Position numbers and translations under genes: made by a program
Notes under the pieces: generated by a model
What the model was told of the DNA's origin: nothing
Database searches by the model: none
The model's input: only the letters and a program-made list of their open reading frames with translations
Shown here: piece after piece, positions 5,963 through 7,220 of the stretch
How the letters are laid out: the number at the start of each line of letters is the position of its first letter
Position numbering within the stretch: the first letter of the stretch is position 1
DNA from: Rubritepida sp.
Lineage (GTDB): Bacteria > Pseudomonadota > Alphaproteobacteria > Acetobacterales > Acetobacteraceae
Direction of reading: 5' to 3'
DNA length: 7,220 nt
Assembly: GCA_028291485.1 (NCBI GenBank)
Contig: JAQGHZ010000615.1
Location: forward strand, 1-7,220

Positions 5963-5973
5963 ATGCGGGGCAT
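5963..5973. promoter_or_regulatory. Second LysR half-site pair, ATGC-N3-GCAT, next to a -35-like TTGACG
   Basis: ATGC at 5963-5966 and GCAT at 5970-5973 repeat the core of the main box with a 3-nt spacer, 4 nt after it. TTGACG, a good -35 hexamer on the + strand, begins at 5974, immediately after. No strong -10 follows (the best is around TCAATA, 5999-6004), as is common for activator-dependent promoters. LysR proteins typically bind a weaker activation site next to -35, so this is the likely one for the oxidoreductase promoter. Confidence 0.5.
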
Positions 5974-5986
5974 TTGACGGCATGGT

Positions 5987-6003
5987 GTCAATGGCGGGTC
6001 AAT
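5987..6003 (+). repeat. Direct repeat GTCAAT, 11-bp period
   Basis: GTCAAT occurs at 5987-5992 and 5998-6003, an 11-bp spacing equal to about one helical turn, within the oxidoreductase promoter region. It may be a further protein-binding element or coincidence; six-base repeats at this distance are weak evidence. Confidence 0.25.
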
Positions 6004-6063
6004 ACGGCTCTTGCAAGCGCTCCATCTTCCCGGGGGCGATCCGCTGCCTCTGGAGACCGCCGC

Positions 6064-7220
6064 ATGGCCCACACGGCATTTCATCCCGATTTCAAGGACG
6101 ACCCTTATTGGTGGGACGCGGCCCCGCCGGAGGAAGCGCGCGATCCGCTCCCCGAACGCGCGGACCTCGTCATCATCGGCAGCGGCTATGCCGGGTTGTC
6201 CGCCGCACTCGAGGCCGCGCGCGGCGGGGCGGACACGATCGTGCTGGATGGCGGACCGCTGGGTGGCGGCGCTTCTTCCCGATCGGGCGGGATGATCAGC
6301 TCCGGCCAGAAGCTGGTGCTGTCCCAGGCCCTTTCGGGCCTGCCGGTGGCCAAGCAGGTCGCCGCGCTGGAGGACAGCCAGGCCACCTTCGAATTCCTCA
6401 AGGAGCTGGTGACGCGCGAGAAGCTGGATGCCGACATGCAACTCTGCGGCCGCTTCTTCGGCGCCTTTACCCCCGCGCATCTCGCGACGCTGCACAGGAA
6501 CGCGAAGACCCTGCACGAACGCACGGGCGTCACCATCCGCATCCTTTCGCGCGAGGAGCAGCAGTCCGAGGTCGGCTCCAACTACTTCCACGGCGGCTTC
6601 GTCGTGGAGGACTACGGCGGTGTGCATCCTGCCAAGCTCGCCAAGGCGCTGCGCGGGGCGGCCCGCGGGGCTGGCGCGCGGCTCTTCAGCCATGCGCGCG
6701 TGCTGGGCACGGAGCGGGACGGCACCGGCCATCTGGTGAAGACGGAGCGCGGCAACATCCGCGCGACGCACGTGCTCTACGCTACGAACGGCTACACCGA
6801 CCGCGCCGATCCCTGGCTGCGCAAGCGCATCATTCCCGTCCGCAGCTATCAGATCGCGACCGAGCCGCTGCCGCCCGAGCTCATGAAAAAGCTCATCCCC
6901 CATGGCCGCATGGTGACCGACAGCCGCAAGGAGCTGACCTACCTGCGCCCCTCGCCGGACGGCACGCGCATCCTGCTCGGCTGCCGCTCGCGCGCCCTGC
7001 CGGCCGAGCCGATCGACCGGGCGCTGAGCATGCGCGACCGCATGCTGCGGATCTTCCCGGAGCTCGCGCCCTACCGGCTCACCCATGTCTGGGGCGGCTA
7101 TGTCGGCATGACGGCGGACCGCATCGCCCATGTCGGCGAGCATGACAGCGTGATGCACGCGGTCGGCTGCAACGGCAACGGCGTGGCGCTGATGACCTTC
7201 CTCGGCTGGCATGCCGCGCA
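6064..7220 (+). CDS. FAD-dependent oxidoreductase, DAO superfamily (PuuB/glycine oxidase-like), 3' end outside window
   Basis: The frame is open from 6064 to the window edge, giving 385 complete residues plus two bases. Relatives of about 425-435 residues suggest only some 40-50 are missing. The start has GGAG (6052-6055) 8 nt upstream. After an N-terminal tail with DDPYWWD come the Rossmann motif VIIGSGYAG (36-44), the acidic end of the second strand (VLD, 60-62) and the flavin-contact motif GGGASSRSGG (67-76), corresponding to GASGRNGG in this family. Near the C-terminal end are WGGYVGMTADRIAHVG (343-358) and GCNGNGVALMT (368-378), the usual FAD-closing segment. Such enzymes oxidise amines or amino acids, for example gamma-glutamylputrescine, to imines, releasing hydrogen peroxide or passing electrons on. 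There is no GcvT extension within the window, unlike the enzyme at 1112. The substrate is undetermined. Control by the divergent LysR gene is likely. Confidence 0.9.
   Translation, partial: MAHTAFHPDFKDDPYWWDAAPPEEARDPLPERADLVIIGSGYAGLSAALEAARGGADTIVLDGGPLGGGASSRSGGMISSGQKLVLSQALSGLPVAKQVAALEDSQATFEFLKELVTREKLDADMQLCGRFFGAFTPAHLATLHRNAKTLHERTGVTIRILSREEQQSEVGSNYFHGGFVVEDYGGVHPAKLAKALRGAARGAGARLFSHARVLGTERDGTGHLVKTERGNIRATHVLYATNGYTDRADPWLRKRIIPVRSYQIATEPLPPELMKKLIPHGRMVTDSRKELTYLRPSPDGTRILLGCRSRALPAEPIDRALSMRDRMLRIFPELAPYRLTHVWGGYVGMTADRIAHVGEHDSVMHAVGCNGNGVALMTFLGWHAA

Noticed and set aside
5400..7145. Long + strand open frame running antisense to LysR and then through the oxidoreductase
   Set aside because: It crosses two well-supported genes in the wrong strand or frame and shows no domain.
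5944..7212. Minus-strand open frame of 422 codons opposite the second oxidoreductase
   Set aside because: The + strand frame from 6064 has Rossmann and FAD motifs in order and a good ribosome site. The minus frame has none and would overlap the LysR box.

Overview
The window is GC-rich DNA (strong G/C bias at third codon positions, long spurious open frames on both strands) with small, closely spaced metabolic genes. The gene families (XRE-cupin and LysR regulators, DAO-type flavoenzymes, CocE/NonD hydrolase, family-5 peptide-binding protein, Tat-type signal peptides) suggest an alphaproteobacterium, perhaps of the Acetobacteraceae/Roseomonas type. That placement is inferred from style, not from a marker gene.

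Layout. Positions 1-130 carry no gene but hold a cluster of hairpins downstream of the first gene. Positions 131-742 (-) encode an XRE-cupin regulator. Its start codon is 3 nt from a palindrome, TTCAC-N4-GTGAA, that looks like an operator. Divergent from it is an operon-like block on the + strand with three parts. The first is a collapsed CocE/NonD hydrolase (836-1105). The second is an intact 812-aa FAD/GcvT two-domain dehydrogenase of the dimethylglycine/sarcosine dehydrogenase family (1112-3550). The third is a collapsed family-5 solute-binding protein (about 3564-3823). Convergent to this block are, on the - strand, a Tat-exported kelch beta-propeller protein (3836-4975) and a LysR regulator (5004-5918). 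Divergent from LysR is a second FAD-dependent oxidoreductase of the PuuB/glycine-oxidase type (6064 to the window edge, 3' end missing). The LysR/oxidoreductase intergenic region contains a textbook LysR box, ATGC-N7-GCAT, inside a perfect 10-bp inverted repeat, and a second ATGC-N3-GCAT site next to it.

How the parts fit. The left block reads as an eroded catabolic operon: a regulator, an ester/amide hydrolase, an N-demethylating dehydrogenase and the binding protein of an ABC importer. Both enzymes' neighbours have lost their middles but kept recognisable beginnings and ends, while the demethylating dehydrogenase and the regulator are intact. The right block is a self-contained LysR-controlled amine or amino-acid oxidase locus with an unusual secreted kelch gene as the LysR gene's downstream partner. 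The main unexpected content is the pair of symmetric gene remnants around an intact dehydrogenase, and the well-formed LysR operator. I see no transposase, phage, CRISPR or RNA gene.
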